In this document: positions 17,298 to 27,005 of the stretch, one piece after another
Layout of the letters: each line of letters opens with the position of its first letter
Position numbering within the stretch: position 1 is the first letter of the stretch
Origin: Pseudooceanicola aestuarii
GTDB lineage: Bacteria; Pseudomonadota; Alphaproteobacteria; Rhodobacterales; Rhodobacteraceae
NCBI RefSeq assembly: GCF_010614805.1
Contig: NZ_JAAFZC010000001.1
Span: 1,528,001 to 1,592,000 of the forward strand
DNA: 64,000 nucleotides
Reading direction: 5' to 3'
Notes under the pieces: generated by a model
Database searches by the model: none
Told to the model about the DNA's origin: nothing
The model's input: the letters and a program-made list of their open reading frames with translations, nothing else
Position numbers and translations under genes: made by a program

Positions 17298-17969
17298 TTA
17301 CCAGCCTTTTTCGGTGATGACTGCATCTGCATCGGCCCCCATCGCGCGCAGCGTGTCGCGCATGTCATCGACGAATCCATGCGGCCCGCACAGGTAGAAC
17401 GGCCCGTTCGTCGAATCAATCCGGGCCTCCAGAACCTCGCGGTCGATGGGGCCGGGGTGGAACCGGCCCGTCTGCGCGTCGGTCACCGCGAAGAATGTCG
17501 GCAGGCCGGTCATCGCCTCCCATTGCTCCGCATGGATGATGTCGGCCTCGGACTTGTTGGTATAAAGCAGTTGAGATCCTGCGAGCGTCTCGTCACGGAA
17601 CCGGCGTCGCAGGATGGAGATGAAAGGCGTGATGCCGGCCCCCGCTGCCAGGAAGACGCCCGGCCCCTGGTCCTGGATCGCGCCGAAAGCCTCGGTGACC
17701 TGCACCTTGTCGCCGGGCTTCAGCAGCCGCAGGCGGGCCGTCACGCCGTCATGGTCGAGATAGGATTTGATGGTGAATTCCAGGTGGTCGTCCTCGGGCT
17801 GGGACGTAAAGGTGAAGGGGCGGCCCTTGTCCTCCCAACCGGGCTGGATGATCGACATCTCCGTCGCCTGGCCCGGCGCGAAATCGAACGGGTCGGGCCG
17901 GTTGAAGACATAGCGGTTCACGTCATGGGTGACGGGGGTTTTCTCTTGCAGGGTCAAGATGTGGGACAT
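17298..17969 (-). CDS. Ferredoxin/flavodoxin reductase-like FAD oxidoreductase
   Basis: A 223-residue flavoprotein of the ferredoxin-NADP reductase superfamily. The FAD domain (residues 1-100) carries the RPFTFTS flavin motif; the NAD(P) domain (about 105-223) has AAGAGITPFISILRR and the YLCGPHGFVDDM nucleotide motif. No ferredoxin domain is fused, so a separate electron carrier is expected. The substrate partner is unknown. AAAGGAGG precedes the ATG at 17969 and lies in a short hairpin. Confidence 0.85.
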   Translation of the reverse strand: MSHILTLQEKTPVTHDVNRYVFNRPDPFDFAPGQATEMSIIQPGWEDKGRPFTFTSQPEDDHLEFTIKSYLDHDGVTARLRLLKPGDKVQVTEAFGAIQDQGPGVFLAAGAGITPFISILRRRFRDETLAGSQLLYTNKSEADIIHAEQWEAMTGLPTFFAVTDAQTGRFHPGPIDREVLEARIDSTNGPFYLCGPHGFVDDMRDTLRAMGADADAVITEKGW

Positions 17970-17971
17970 GG

Positions 17972-17988
17972 GCCCTCCTTTCGAGGGC
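17972..17988 (-). promoter_or_regulatory. Hairpin overlapping the ribosome-binding site
   Basis: On the transcript GCCCUC, GAAAG loop, GAGGGC forms a 6 bp stem that takes up part of the AAAGGAGG Shine-Dalgarno sequence just before the ATG at 17969. It may modulate translation, but a stem this short may also be chance. Confidence 0.35.
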
Positions 17989-18019
17989 TCAACACAGGGC
18001 GCAGGCGGGGGTTCCGTGC

Positions 18020-19396
18020 TCAGCCTTTGGGGGCGGTGGGCGGGGCTGTGGCGGGGGCGGGCGCCTGCCCCTCGGTGGGGATGTCCTGGCCCGTGCCCAG
18101 CATCCGCACCTCGCGCTGCGGAAACGGGATGGAGACGCCATGCGCACGAAAAGCGTCCCACAACGCCAGGTAGACGTTGCCGCGAATGTTGGTCAGCCCG
18201 CCGGTCGGATCGGTGATCCAGAATCGCAGGATGTAATCCACCGAACTGTCGCCGAAACCCACGATGTGACAGACCGGCGGCTTCTGCGTCAGTACCCTAT
18301 CGACGCCTTGCGCCGCCTCGATGGCGATGCGGCGCACCAGGTGGGGATCGTCGCCATAGGCGGTGCCGAAATAGATATCCAGCCGGACGAAATCGTTGGA
18401 ATGGGACCAGTTGACCACCTGCCCGGTGATCAGGTCCTCGTTCGGGATCAGGTATTCCTTGCCGTCCCGCGTGACGACCGAGACATAGCGCGCGCCCAGG
18501 GCATTGATCCAGCCGAACGTCTCCCCCAGGGAGATCACGTCGCCCGGCTTCACCGACTTGTCCAGCAGGATGATGATCCCCGACACCAGGTTCGACACGA
18601 CCTTTTGCAGGCCGAAGCCCAGCCCGACACCGATCGCCCCCGACAGCACCGCCAGTCCGGTCAGATCCACGCCGACACTGTGCAGCCCCACAAACAGCGC
18701 CATGCCATACAGCAGCAATTGCAGGAACTTTACCACCAGTACCCGCATGGAGGGGGAGATGTCTTCCACCCGGCTGATATTGGCGGCGCTGGCATGGGCC
18801 AGGAACCGGGCCATCGCAAACAGCGCCGTCAGCAGCACCATGGCCTGCAGCGTCGTCCACAGGGTCAGGCGGGTGTCACCGAAGTCGAACCCGATGGACT
18901 GGAAAAGGCGCTGCGTCTCATCCGTCAGACCCAGGATCACCAGTGTTACCCAGATCCAGCCGCCCAGCCGGATCAGTGCGCGCGCGATGTCGTTGACGAT
19001 CAGGCGGGTGGCCAGCGCGATCAGCAGCCAGGCCAGCGCCAGGCTGCCCACGATCCCGAGCAGATAGGACCGGGACGGCCAGGTGACCTCCCGCATCACC
19101 CAGATCAGCGGCCAGATCATCGCCACGAACAGGGTCAGGCGCAGCCGCTTGTGCAACATCAGCGCATAGCGCAGCCGCCATTTCGGCCAGCCGTCGCGGT
19201 CGCGCAGCCAGTGGTGATAGCGCGGTGCCAGGAACCGCGCCGCCAGGTGGGCCACAACCATAAGGATCAGCGCGATGACGATCTGATAGCCGTTCCAGGG
19301 CCGCAACAGGCTGGTGGCGAACACCTGCGCTTCGGAGACCAGCCGGGTGGCGATCTCCTGTGCGACTGCGGCGGTGGTCTGGCTCTGCGGCTCCAT
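18020..19396 (-). CDS. MscS-family mechanosensitive channel
   Basis: A 458-residue membrane protein. Several hydrophobic helices occupy residues 40-260; the pore-lining helix and beta domain follow, with the family signature LSGAIGVGLGFGLQKVVSN, SGIIILLDKSVKPGD and YVSVVTRDGKEYLIPNE. It is longer than E. coli MscS (286), so it belongs to the mid-size MscS group with extra N-terminal helices. AGGAGG lies just upstream of the ATG at 19396. It releases solutes on hypo-osmotic shock; it could also be a regulated solute efflux channel. Pro/Ala-rich C-terminal tail. Confidence 0.9.
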   Translation of the reverse strand: MEPQSQTTAAVAQEIATRLVSEAQVFATSLLRPWNGYQIVIALILMVVAHLAARFLAPRYHHWLRDRDGWPKWRLRYALMLHKRLRLTLFVAMIWPLIWVMREVTWPSRSYLLGIVGSLALAWLLIALATRLIVNDIARALIRLGGWIWVTLVILGLTDETQRLFQSIGFDFGDTRLTLWTTLQAMVLLTALFAMARFLAHASAANISRVEDISPSMRVLVVKFLQLLLYGMALFVGLHSVGVDLTGLAVLSGAIGVGLGFGLQKVVSNLVSGIIILLDKSVKPGDVISLGETFGWINALGARYVSVVTRDGKEYLIPNEDLITGQVVNWSHSNDFVRLDIYFGTAYGDDPHLVRRIAIEAAQGVDRVLTQKPPVCHIVGFGDSSVDYILRFWITDPTGGLTNIRGNVYLALWDAFRAHGVSIPFPQREVRMLGTGQDIPTEGQAPAPATAPPTAPKG

Positions 19397-19547
19397 CCGT
19401 CCTCCTGTCGGGATCAAGGTCAAGGTAGAGAGCTGGCGCAACTTGTCCAGTGCCGGGCCGGGCGCGTCGGATGGCGGGGCAGACTGTTATGGTACTGTGG
19501 CCGCGGATATGCTTCTATCAACCACGACGTGTCGTGTGGGTGACCGT

Positions 19548-19982
19548 ATGAGTACCGAGTTCCAGCTGTCCGAACAGGACGGGCTATTGACGTTCCGCGT
19601 GGAGGAGGCACCGGCCCCGGAAGTTGTGGACCGGATTCTGGGCGACGCGCTGGTGATGATCTCCTCCCGACAGCTGACCGGAATGTTGTTCGACCTGCGC
19701 GCGCAATCGTCTTCGGATCTGACCAGCCGCAGGGCGCGACGCATCCTGCTGGCCTGTGAGCGCGCCATGCTGATCGGCTGGCCGGACACGCGGCAGGTGC
19801 TGCCTTTTGCCATCGTGTCGACCCCGGACACTCTGGGCTATGGCATAGGGCGGATGATGCTGGGCCATGCCTATGGGCTGGACCGGCTGACACTCGCCCA
19901 GTTCGAGGCCCTGCCGGAGGCTCGTGCCTGGCTTGCCGGCCTTCAGGCGCGGCCCCGGCCGCCGGCCACGCCGGGACCGTGA
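19548..19982 (+). CDS. Conserved hypothetical protein, SpoIIAA-like size
   Basis: A 144-residue soluble protein beginning MSTEFQLSEQDGLLTFRVEE. Alternating short strands and helices (LTGMLFDLRAQSS, LTSRRARRILLACERAM, GRMMLGHAYGLDRLTLAQFEALPEAR) resemble STAS/SpoIIAA-like proteins, but no assignment is secure. An alternative ATG at 19509 would add 13 residues; neither has a strong ribosome-binding site. It is divergent from the MscS gene. Function unknown. Confidence 0.55.
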   Translation: MSTEFQLSEQDGLLTFRVEEAPAPEVVDRILGDALVMISSRQLTGMLFDLRAQSSSDLTSRRARRILLACERAMLIGWPDTRQVLPFAIVSTPDTLGYGIGRMMLGHAYGLDRLTLAQFEALPEARAWLAGLQARPRPPATPGP

Positions 19983-20249
19983 TCGCGCCGCGCCCCTGGC
20001 GCCCCGGCCCCCTGATCACGATGTCAGCACGCGATGCACCGATCCCTTGCGGCAAACGGGCGCGCGATGTATCTCATCCTGCATGACACGGATATTCGAC
20101 ATGGATGATCGCGCCCGCCTCCCCTGGAGGTTCTTTGGCGCGACCCACAGCGTGCTGGCCCGTCTATGACGCGCCCCGCGCGCCGCCAGTTCTGCGGCCG
20201 CGCTCCCGACCCTTCGCCAAGCCCATAGCCAAACCACGGGAGAGGACCG

Positions 20250-21656
20250 ATGTCCCCCAAGACCCTTTATGACAAGATCTGGGATGCCCATGTCGCCCAC
20301 GAAGCCGACGACGGCACCTGCCTTCTTTATATCGATCGCCACCTCGTTCACGAGGTGACCAGCCCGCAGGCCTTCGAAGGGCTGCGCATGGCTGGCCGCA
20401 AGGTGCGCGCCCCCGAACGCACCATCGCGGTGCCGGACCACAACGTGCCCACCACCGCCGGGCGCGACAATCCCGACCAGATGCCCGAGGACAGCCGCAT
20501 TCAGGTGGCCGCGCTGGACACCAATGCCAAGGAATTCGGCATCCATTACTACCCCGTGTCCGACGTCCGCCAGGGTATCGTGCATATCGTCGGCCCCGAA
20601 CAGGGCTGGACCCTGCCCGGCATGACGGTGGTTTGCGGTGACAGCCACACCGCGACCCACGGCGCATTCGGCGCGCTGGCCCATGGCATCGGCACCTCCG
20701 AGGTGGAGCATGTGCTGGCCACCCAGACGCTGATCCAGAAGAAGTCCAAGAACATGAAGGTCGAGATCACCGGCAAGCTGCGTCCCGGCGTCACGGCCAA
20801 GGACATCACCCTGTCGGTGATCGGCAAGACCGGCACCGCCGGCGGCACCGGCTACGTCATCGAATATTGCGGCGAGGCGATCCGCGACCTGTCCATGGAA
20901 GGGCGGATGACGGTCTGCAACATGGCCATCGAGGGCGGCGCCCGCGCCGGTCTGATCGCGCCGGATGAAAAGACGTTCGACTATGTCAAGGGCCGCCCCC
21001 ATGCGCCCAAGGGCGCGCAATGGGAAGCCGCGCTGAACTGGTGGAAGACGCTGTATTCCGACGATGACGCCCAATGGGACATGGTCGTCACGATCAAGGG
21101 CGAGGATATCGCCCCTGTTGTCACCTGGGGCACTTCTCCCGAGGATGTCCTGCCCATCACCGCCGACGTGCCCGCCGCCGACAGCTTTACCGGCGGGAAG
21201 GTCGGCGCGGCACAGCGCGCGTTGGATTACATGGGCCTGACCCCCGGCCAGAAGCTGAGCGATATCGAGATCGACACGGTCTTCATCGGCTCCTGCACCA
21301 ATGGCCGGATCGAAGATCTGCGCGCCGCCGCCGAGATCCTGAAGGGCAAGAAGATCAAGGACGGGTTGCGTGCCATGGTGGTGCCCGGCTCCGGCCTGGT
21401 GCGCGCCCAGGCCGAAGAGGAAGGCCTGGCCGACATCTTCAAGGAGGCCGGGTTCGAATGGCGCCTGGCCGGCTGTTCCATGTGTCTGGCGATGAACCCC
21501 GATCAGCTGTCCCCCGGAGAACGCTGCGCGGCCACGTCGAACCGCAATTTCGAGGGCCGCCAGGGTCGCGGCGGGCGCACGCATCTGATGTCCCCCGCCA
21601 TGGCCGCGGCCGCCGCCGTCACCGGCCGGCTGACCGACGTCCGTGAGATGATGTGA
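20250..21656 (+). CDS. leuC: 3-isopropylmalate dehydratase large subunit
   Basis: A 468-residue aconitase-family subunit that with LeuD isomerises 2-isopropylmalate to 3-isopropylmalate. Motifs: [20 protein letters not shown], and the [4Fe-4S] cysteines in FIGSCTNGR and [11 protein letters not shown], followed by [21 protein letters not shown] upstream of the ATG. leuD follows after an 80 bp gap. The 267 bp upstream shows no clear gene. Confidence 0.96.
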   Translation: MSPKTLYDKIWDAHVAHEADDGTCLLYIDRHLVHEVTSPQAFEGLRMAGRKVRAPERTIAVPDHNVPTTAGRDNPDQMPEDSRIQVAALDTNAKEFGIHYYPVSDVRQGIVHIVGPEQGWTLPGMTVVCGDSHTATHGAFGALAHGIGTSEVEHVLATQTLIQKKSKNMKVEITGKLRPGVTAKDITLSVIGKTGTAGGTGYVIEYCGEAIRDLSMEGRMTVCNMAIEGGARAGLIAPDEKTFDYVKGRPHAPKGAQWEAALNWWKTLYSDDDAQWDMVVTIKGEDIAPVVTWGTSPEDVLPITADVPAADSFTGGKVGAAQRALDYMGLTPGQKLSDIEIDTVFIGSCTNGRIEDLRAAAEILKGKKIKDGLRAMVVPGSGLVRAQAEEEGLADIFKEAGFEWRLAGCSMCLAMNPDQLSPGERCAATSNRNFEGRQGRGGRTHLMSPAMAAAAAVTGRLTDVREMM

Positions 21657-21736
21657 ACCGGTGCGCGGGGCCGGCCGACCTGGCCCCGCCTTCCTTCAGT
21701 CCCGGCACCGACCGGCACCGACCAAGGACAGATGTT

Positions 21737-22342
21737 ATGGATAAATTCGAAAAACTCACTGGAATCGCGGCGCCCATGCCGCTGGTCAATATCGACACGG
21801 ATATGATCATCCCCAAGCAATTCCTGAAAACGATCAAGCGTTCCGGCCTGGGCGTGAACCTCTTCGACGAGATGCGCTATGATGACGATGGCAAGGAAAT
21901 CCCCGATTTCGTGCTGAACAAGTCGCAATACCGCGACACCGAGATCCTGGTGGCCGGCGACAATTTCGGCTGCGGTTCGTCTCGGGAACACGCTCCCTGG
22001 GCGATCAAGGATTTCGGCATCCGCTGCGTGATTTCCACCAGCTTCGCGGACATTTTCTTCAACAATTGCTTCAAGAACGGCATCCTGCCCATCGTCCTGC
22101 CCGAAGATCAGCGCGACGTGCTGATGAAGGACGCGGAAAAAGGATCGAATGCGCGGATCATCGTCGACCTGGAAAACCAGGTGGTCACCTCCTCCGACGG
22201 CGAGGAGTTCCGGTTCGAGATCGACCCTTTCCGCAAGCATTGCCTGCTGGAAGGCCTGGACGATATCGGCCTGACCATGGAAAAGGCCGCTGCCATCGAC
22301 ACGTTTGAATCCCAGGCTACTCAATCGCGCCCCTGGGTCTGA
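21737..22342 (+). CDS. leuD: 3-isopropylmalate dehydratase small subunit
   Basis: A 201-residue swivelling-domain partner of LeuC. Motifs: [20 protein letters not shown] near the N terminus, [19 protein letters not shown] and the [17 protein letters not shown] block. AAGGACAG lies before the ATG at 21737. Transcription probably ends at the hairpins just downstream, so leuB 2.2 kb further on needs its own promoter or readthrough. Confidence 0.95.
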   Translation: MDKFEKLTGIAAPMPLVNIDTDMIIPKQFLKTIKRSGLGVNLFDEMRYDDDGKEIPDFVLNKSQYRDTEILVAGDNFGCGSSREHAPWAIKDFGIRCVISTSFADIFFNNCFKNGILPIVLPEDQRDVLMKDAEKGSNARIIVDLENQVVTSSDGEEFRFEIDPFRKHCLLEGLDDIGLTMEKAAAIDTFESQATQSRPWV

Positions 22343-22349
22343 GGCCCGG

Positions 22350-22421
22350 CCGGACCGATCTGGTGTAAGATCGGTCCGGAAGCCACAAGATGCTGATCCA
22401 GGGGGCCGAGGGCCCCTTTTT
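22350..22421 (+). terminator. Two hairpins after leuD, the second a terminator
   Basis: A perfect 12 bp stem CCGGACCGATCT with its complement (22350-22361 and 22368-22379, loop GGTGTA) is followed by GGGGCC-GAG-GGCCCC-TTTTT (22402-22421), a classical intrinsic terminator. Confidence 0.75.
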
Positions 22422-22622
22422 CGTGCAGATATTGATGCAAAGACGCACCAGTTTCTCCGTCTTTTGGCCTCATTATACCTGTCCAATGAAGGTGCCCCTT
22501 GAGCGCTGGGCGAAAGCGCGTCAACATTTAGGCAAAATTGAGGCAGCCCGCATGACGCGGCATCAAGTTGGAACATCGGAACGGCGACGTATCGTTTCAG
22601 GCCAGTTTGAAGGAAAAGCGCA

Positions 22623-23462
22623 GTGATCGTTAGGATAACAGGGGCGTTCCTACGCGCCCTGCTGATCGCGTTGGCGATCGCGACACCGGCCATCCTGTTG
22701 CCGGACATCGGGCCCGATTCCGCACAGGTCGTGCTGGTTGTGGCGCTGGTCGCTGCCGGATTCGTCTTTGCCGAATATTTCAGCCAATTCCCCACCTTGA
22801 TCGAGTTCCGCTTTGCCCCGCCGGTGAATCGCCTGCGCTATTTCACCGCCTTCGCGATGATCCTGCTGCTGACGGTGAACCGCTCCGAACAGGCGCTGGA
22901 CACGCCGATCGCGGATCTGCTGGGCACACTGGGGCATATCCTGGTGGATGCGATCGATTTTCCATATTCTCCCGTGCGCCTTGTTCTGCTGGCCCTGCCC
23001 GATGACACCGATCCCGCCCGGGTCGAGGCGGTGCGCCAATCGGCCGGAATCGCCTATCTGACTGGATTGTCAGGACTAATCGCCTTTGGTTTGCTGGTGC
23101 GGGTCTATGGCTGGCCGGCGCGCTACGGGTCGTTCAACGTCTGGATCAACCTGCCGCTATTCGACCCGACAGGGGGCGGCGATGTGCTGTCGCGGCTGAA
23201 ACGGGACAGCTCTGTTAACATCGTCTTAGGGTTTCTTCTGCCATTCCTGTTGCCGGCGGTGGTCAAGCTTTGCGGACCCGGACTGGGGGCCAAGGCGATG
23301 GACGATCCGCAATCGTTGATCTGGACGATGGTGGCATGGGCATTCATTCCGGTGAACCTGATCATGCGTGGCGTGGCCCTGGGCCAGCTGGCGGCGATGA
23401 TCGAACAACAGCGACGCCGCACCTACGCGGCGGCCAAGGCGGAAATCCTGCAAACCGCCTGA
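22623..23462 (+). CDS. Conserved polytopic membrane protein of unknown function
   Basis: A 279-residue membrane protein with about six hydrophobic stretches (for example VRITGAFLRALLIALAIA at the start, VVLVVALVAAGFVFAEYF, FAMILLLTVN, NIVLGFLLPFLLPAVVKLC and WTMVAWAFIPVNLIMRG). No catalytic or transporter signature is recognised. The stop overlaps the start of the nuclease-fold gene (TGATG), so the two are coupled. This pair between leuD and leuB is a recurring Rhodobacteraceae arrangement, as far as I recall. Confidence 0.7.
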   Translation: MIVRITGAFLRALLIALAIATPAILLPDIGPDSAQVVLVVALVAAGFVFAEYFSQFPTLIEFRFAPPVNRLRYFTAFAMILLLTVNRSEQALDTPIADLLGTLGHILVDAIDFPYSPVRLVLLALPDDTDPARVEAVRQSAGIAYLTGLSGLIAFGLLVRVYGWPARYGSFNVWINLPLFDPTGGGDVLSRLKRDSSVNIVLGFLLPFLLPAVVKLCGPGLGAKAMDDPQSLIWTMVAWAFIPVNLIMRGVALGQLAAMIEQQRRRTYAAAKAEILQTA

Positions 23463-24484
23463 TGCTGCGGCTTCTGGCCGGGGCGGTGGCCTTGCTGTTC
23501 CTTGTGGGCTCCGGTCGGGCGGATGTGCTGCGCCTGGCCTATTTCGACACCGAATTGTCCCGCCGTGGCCCCGGCCTTCTGTTCAAGGCGCTGCTGTCTG
23601 GCGATGATCCCCAGACGCAGGCCGTGAGCCAGGTGCTTTCGGTGGTGCAACCCGATGTGCTGGTGCTGGCCGGCGTGGATTACGACGCCGATCTGCTGAC
23701 GCTCAAGGCGTTGAACAGCGGGCTGGATTCACCCTATCCGCATCTCTTCTCCGCCATGCCCAACACCGGGCTGCCCACGGGCCGCGATCTTGACGGCAAT
23801 GGCCGCACGGGAGAGGCGCGCGATGCGCAGGGCTATGGCTGGTTCGGCGGTCAGGACGGGCTGGCGGTTCTGTCGCGATATCCGTTCGACCACGCCGGAT
23901 GGCAGGATCGATCCGGCGTTCTGTGGAAGGATCTGCCCGACAGCCTGATTGCCGCCGACGATCCGGGTTTCGCGGTACAGCGTCTGTCTTCCACCGTGCA
24001 TTGGCTGTTGCCTGTCAACTTGCCGGGCGGCGCGCTGACCCTTGGCGTGTTCAAGGCCACGCCGCCGGTCTTCGACGGACCGGAGGACCGCAATGGCCGG
24101 CGCAACCATGACGAGGTCACGCTGTGGCGGCACCTGATGGATGGGCCGTTGACCGCGCCCTTTGTCCTGCTGGGCGGCGCCAACCTGGACCCCGATCGGG
24201 GGGAAGGGATGCGTGATGCCATCCGCGCCCTGCTGCGCGATCCACGCCTGACAGATCCGGTACCGGCGCGTGCCGGCGGTGGCACGCAGACCACCGATTG
24301 GCCGGATCCGCCGGGACGGATGCGGGTGGATTATGTCCTGCCCTCCGCCGCGCTGGCGGTGCGGGGAGCGGGGGTTCACTGGCCCGCGGATGGCCCTGCC
24401 GCGGCCCTGGCTCAAGCGGCCAGCCGGCACCGGCTGGTCTGGGTGGATATCGATTGGCCCGCACCGCTGCCGCGTCCGCCGTGA
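23462..24484 (+). CDS. Secreted endonuclease/exonuclease/phosphatase-fold protein
   Basis: A 340-residue protein with a signal peptide (MLRLLAGAVALLFLVGSGRA) and an EEP (DNase I-like) domain. Visible fold elements are VVQPDVLVLAGVDYD, the GQDGLAVLSRYPF strand, the LLGGANLDPDRGEG metal/active-site loop and the C-terminal RVDYVLPS. Export suggests an extracytoplasmic nuclease or phosphodiesterase; the substrate is unknown. Translationally coupled to the upstream membrane protein. Confidence 0.82.
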   Translation: MLRLLAGAVALLFLVGSGRADVLRLAYFDTELSRRGPGLLFKALLSGDDPQTQAVSQVLSVVQPDVLVLAGVDYDADLLTLKALNSGLDSPYPHLFSAMPNTGLPTGRDLDGNGRTGEARDAQGYGWFGGQDGLAVLSRYPFDHAGWQDRSGVLWKDLPDSLIAADDPGFAVQRLSSTVHWLLPVNLPGGALTLGVFKATPPVFDGPEDRNGRRNHDEVTLWRHLMDGPLTAPFVLLGGANLDPDRGEGMRDAIRALLRDPRLTDPVPARAGGGTQTTDWPDPPGRMRVDYVLPSAALAVRGAGVHWPADGPAAALAQAASRHRLVWVDIDWPAPLPRPP

Positions 24485-24602
24485 CCGCCCCGGCATCGCG
24501 CTCCGCGACACCCCCGGGGTAACGTTCCCTCGGTTCGTTTCTTGACCGTCCCCGCGCCACCGGCTACGCGGTGAGGCAAGGAAATTCAGGAAGGACAGTG
24601 CC

Positions 24603-25706
24603 ATGAGCAACCCCTCGCTACTCATCCTCGCCGGGGACGGTATCGGCCCCGAAGTGATGGCCGAAGTACGCAAGATCATTGACTGGTTCGGGGCCAAGCG
24701 TGACCTGGCCTTCGACGTCTCCGAGGATCTGGTGGGCGGCGCCGCCTATGACGCCCATGGCACCCCTCTGACCGATGCCACCATGGCCCGCGCGCAGGAG
24801 GTGGACGCCGTTCTGCTGGGTGCCGTGGGTGGTCCGAAATACGATGCGCTGGATTTCTCCGTCAAGCCGGAACGCGGCCTGCTGCGCCTGCGCAAGGAGA
24901 TGGACCTGTTCTCCAACCTGCGTCCGGCACAGTGCTTTGACGCGCTGGCGGATTTCTCCTCCCTCAAGAAGGACGTGGTGGCCGGTCTCGACATCATGAT
25001 CGTGCGCGAACTGACCTCCGGCGTCTATTTCGGGGAACCGCGCGGTATCTTCGAGGAAGGCAACGAACGTGTGGGCATCAACACTCAGCGCTATACCGAG
25101 TCGGAGATCGAGCGGGTCGCACGGTCCGCCTTTGATCTGGCGATGAAGCGGGGCAAGAAACTCTGCTCCATGGAAAAGGCCAACGTGATGGAATCCGGCA
25201 TTCTGTGGCGCGAAGTCGTGACCGAGGTCGGGAAGGATTATCCGGAGGTCGAACTGTCGCACATGTATGCCGATGCCGGCGCCATGCAGCTGACCCGCTG
25301 GCCCAAGCAGTTCGACGTCATCGTCACCGACAACCTGTTCGGCGACCTGCTGTCGGATCTGGCGGCGATGCTGACCGGCTCGCTTGGCATGTTGCCCTCG
25401 GCTTCGCTGGGGGCGCCGATGGACAATGGTCGGCCCAAGGCGCTGTACGAGCCGGTGCATGGTTCCGCTCCCGATATCGCGGGCGAGGGGAAGGCCAATC
25501 CCTGTGCCTGCATCCTGTCCTTCGCCATGGCGCTGCGCTACTCCTTCGACCTGGGCGCGGAGGCCACGCGTCTGGAGAAAGCTGTGGAGCAGGTGCTGGC
25601 CGACGGTGTGCGCACGGCCGATCTGCTGAACGAGGACGGGATCACCCCGGCCACCACCAGCGAAATGGGCGATGCGGTGATCGCGGCGCTGGACGCCACG
25701 CTGTAA
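24603..25706 (+). CDS. leuB: 3-isopropylmalate dehydrogenase
   Basis: A 367-residue NAD-dependent oxidative decarboxylase of leucine synthesis, forming 4-methyl-2-oxopentanoate. Motifs: [33 protein letters not shown] with substrate arginines, [13 protein letters not shown], the signature [20 protein letters not shown] and [19 protein letters not shown] for NAD. AAGGACAG precedes the ATG. Separated from leuCD by two genes and a terminator. Confidence 0.97.
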   Translation: MSNPSLLILAGDGIGPEVMAEVRKIIDWFGAKRDLAFDVSEDLVGGAAYDAHGTPLTDATMARAQEVDAVLLGAVGGPKYDALDFSVKPERGLLRLRKEMDLFSNLRPAQCFDALADFSSLKKDVVAGLDIMIVRELTSGVYFGEPRGIFEEGNERVGINTQRYTESEIERVARSAFDLAMKRGKKLCSMEKANVMESGILWREVVTEVGKDYPEVELSHMYADAGAMQLTRWPKQFDVIVTDNLFGDLLSDLAAMLTGSLGMLPSASLGAPMDNGRPKALYEPVHGSAPDIAGEGKANPCACILSFAMALRYSFDLGAEATRLEKAVEQVLADGVRTADLLNEDGITPATTSEMGDAVIAALDATL

Positions 25707-25711
25707 GGCGC

Positions 25712-25737
25712 GGCCGGGCCACCATCGCCCGGCCCCC
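25712..25737 (+). terminator. Terminator-like hairpin after leuB
   Basis: Perfect 8 bp stem GGCCGGGC (25712-25719) and GCCCGGCC (25727-25734), loop CACCATC. Followed by CCCTTCC, so the T tract is weak. Confidence 0.4.
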
Positions 25738-25899
25738 TTCCGGAGCGCCGTGCCCGGCCCAAGGCCCCGATAGCCGGATCCGATGCAACGCCAACGGCGT
25801 CCGGCAACGGTGTCTGGCCCGCGCCGCCCGCGCCGCGCCCCTTGCACGGGGGCGCGATACCGGCCAAGGCTGAACCCGTCCAACTCTTGGGAGCGTGAG

Positions 25900-26796
25900 A
25901 TGAGCCGCAATATCCAGGGCATCCTGATCGCTCTTGTCGGGGCCGCGCTCTATTCCGCGCATGACGCGATCATCAAGGGATTGGGCGCCGAATTGCCGGC
26001 CATCCAGATCGCCTTCTTCGCCTATCTGCTGGGGCTGCCGCTGATCCTGATGATGCTGGTGGCCGATCCGGCCCCGGCCAACCTGCGACCGGCTAACCCG
26101 CTGTGGATGGCGCTGCGGGTGCTGGGCGTGCTGACGGCGACGGTGGGGGCCTTCTATGCCTTCCTGGTGCTGCCGCTGGCGGAAACCTACACGATCCTCT
26201 TTGCCGCGCCGCTGTTGATCACCCTGCTGGCAGTCCCCCTGCTGGGGGAGGCGCTGCGGTGGCGTCGGGCGCTGGCCGTGCTGGTCGGGCTGGCGGGCGT
26301 GCTGGTCGTCCTGCAGCCGGGCACACGGGAGATCGGGCTGGGCCACCTGGCTGCGCTGGCCTCGGCCTTGGGGAACGCGATGGTGCATATCACCGCGCGC
26401 CGGATCGGCAGCAGCGAGCGCCTGCCGCTGATGGTGCTGTATCCGATGCTGGCCACGACGCTGATCCTGGGCTGCCTGCTGCCGCTGGATTTCGCGCCGG
26501 TGACCGGCCGGGCCTTTGGCGGGCTGGCGGTTCTCGCCGTATTGGCCTTTGCCGCGATGCTTTGCCTGATCGAGGGGTTCAAGCGGGCGGAGGCCGGGTT
26601 GGTGGCGCCGATGCAATATTCGCAACTGCTGTGGGGGGTGCTGTTCGGCTTCCTGTTTTTCCGCGAGGTGCCCGAAGGGTCGACCTTGCTGGGGGCGGTG
26701 CTGATCGTGGGGTCGGGCATCTACATCGTCCTGCGGGAAGCCCGTCAATCACCGCGTCCCCCGGTCCCGGTTTCGGTGGCGCCGGGACCGTCATGA
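25900..26796 (+). CDS. DMT-family (EamA) transporter
   Basis: A 298-residue membrane protein with ten predicted helices and two EamA repeats (about residues 6-138 and 147-285), starting MSRNIQGILIALVGAALYSA. Features such as LPLAETYTILFAAPLLITLLA and YSQLLWGVLFGFLFFREVPE are standard for RhaT/EamA exporters. TGGGAG lies before the ATG at 25900. The substrate is unknown; amino acids or metabolites are usual. Confidence 0.88.
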   Translation: MSRNIQGILIALVGAALYSAHDAIIKGLGAELPAIQIAFFAYLLGLPLILMMLVADPAPANLRPANPLWMALRVLGVLTATVGAFYAFLVLPLAETYTILFAAPLLITLLAVPLLGEALRWRRALAVLVGLAGVLVVLQPGTREIGLGHLAALASALGNAMVHITARRIGSSERLPLMVLYPMLATTLILGCLLPLDFAPVTGRAFGGLAVLAVLAFAAMLCLIEGFKRAEAGLVAPMQYSQLLWGVLFGFLFFREVPEGSTLLGAVLIVGSGIYIVLREARQSPRPPVPVSVAPGPS

Positions 26797-26865
26797 TTTC
26801 CGCCGATCGGGGGCAGTTCCCGCTTGCCATTCCAGCGCAAAGGCGCTACCTCGCGACCTCACGGT

Positions 26866-26942
26866 CGGAGTGTAGCTCAGCTTGGTAGAGCACTGTCTTC
26901 GGGAGGCAGGGGTCGGAGGTTCGAATCCTCTCACTCCGACCA
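26866..26942 (+). tRNA. tRNA-Pro (anticodon CGG)
   Basis: A complete 77 nt cloverleaf: acceptor CGGAGTG/CACTCCG, D stem GCTC/GAGC, anticodon stem CTGTC/GGCAG with loop TTCGGGA (anticodon CGG at 26900-26902), T stem GGAGG/CCTCT with TTCGAAT, discriminator A and an encoded CCA. It reads the CCG codon, abundant in this high-GC genome. A terminator follows. Confidence 0.96.
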
Positions 26943-26950
26943 GTAGATCA

Positions 26951-26973
26951 AGGCGCCGGAGGGCGCCTTTTTT
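26951..26973 (+). terminator. Intrinsic terminator after tRNA-Pro
   Basis: Stem AGGCGCC (26951-26957) and GGCGCCT (26962-26968), loop GGAG, then a run of six T. Confidence 0.85.
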
Positions 26974-27005
26974 CATGACCTGTCTCCGGTTCGGGCGCTC
27001 TGCAG

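Noticed and set aside
20101..20169. Possible leuC leader peptide of 22 codons
   Set aside because: Few leucine codons, no run of them, and no attenuator hairpins or terminator before leuC.
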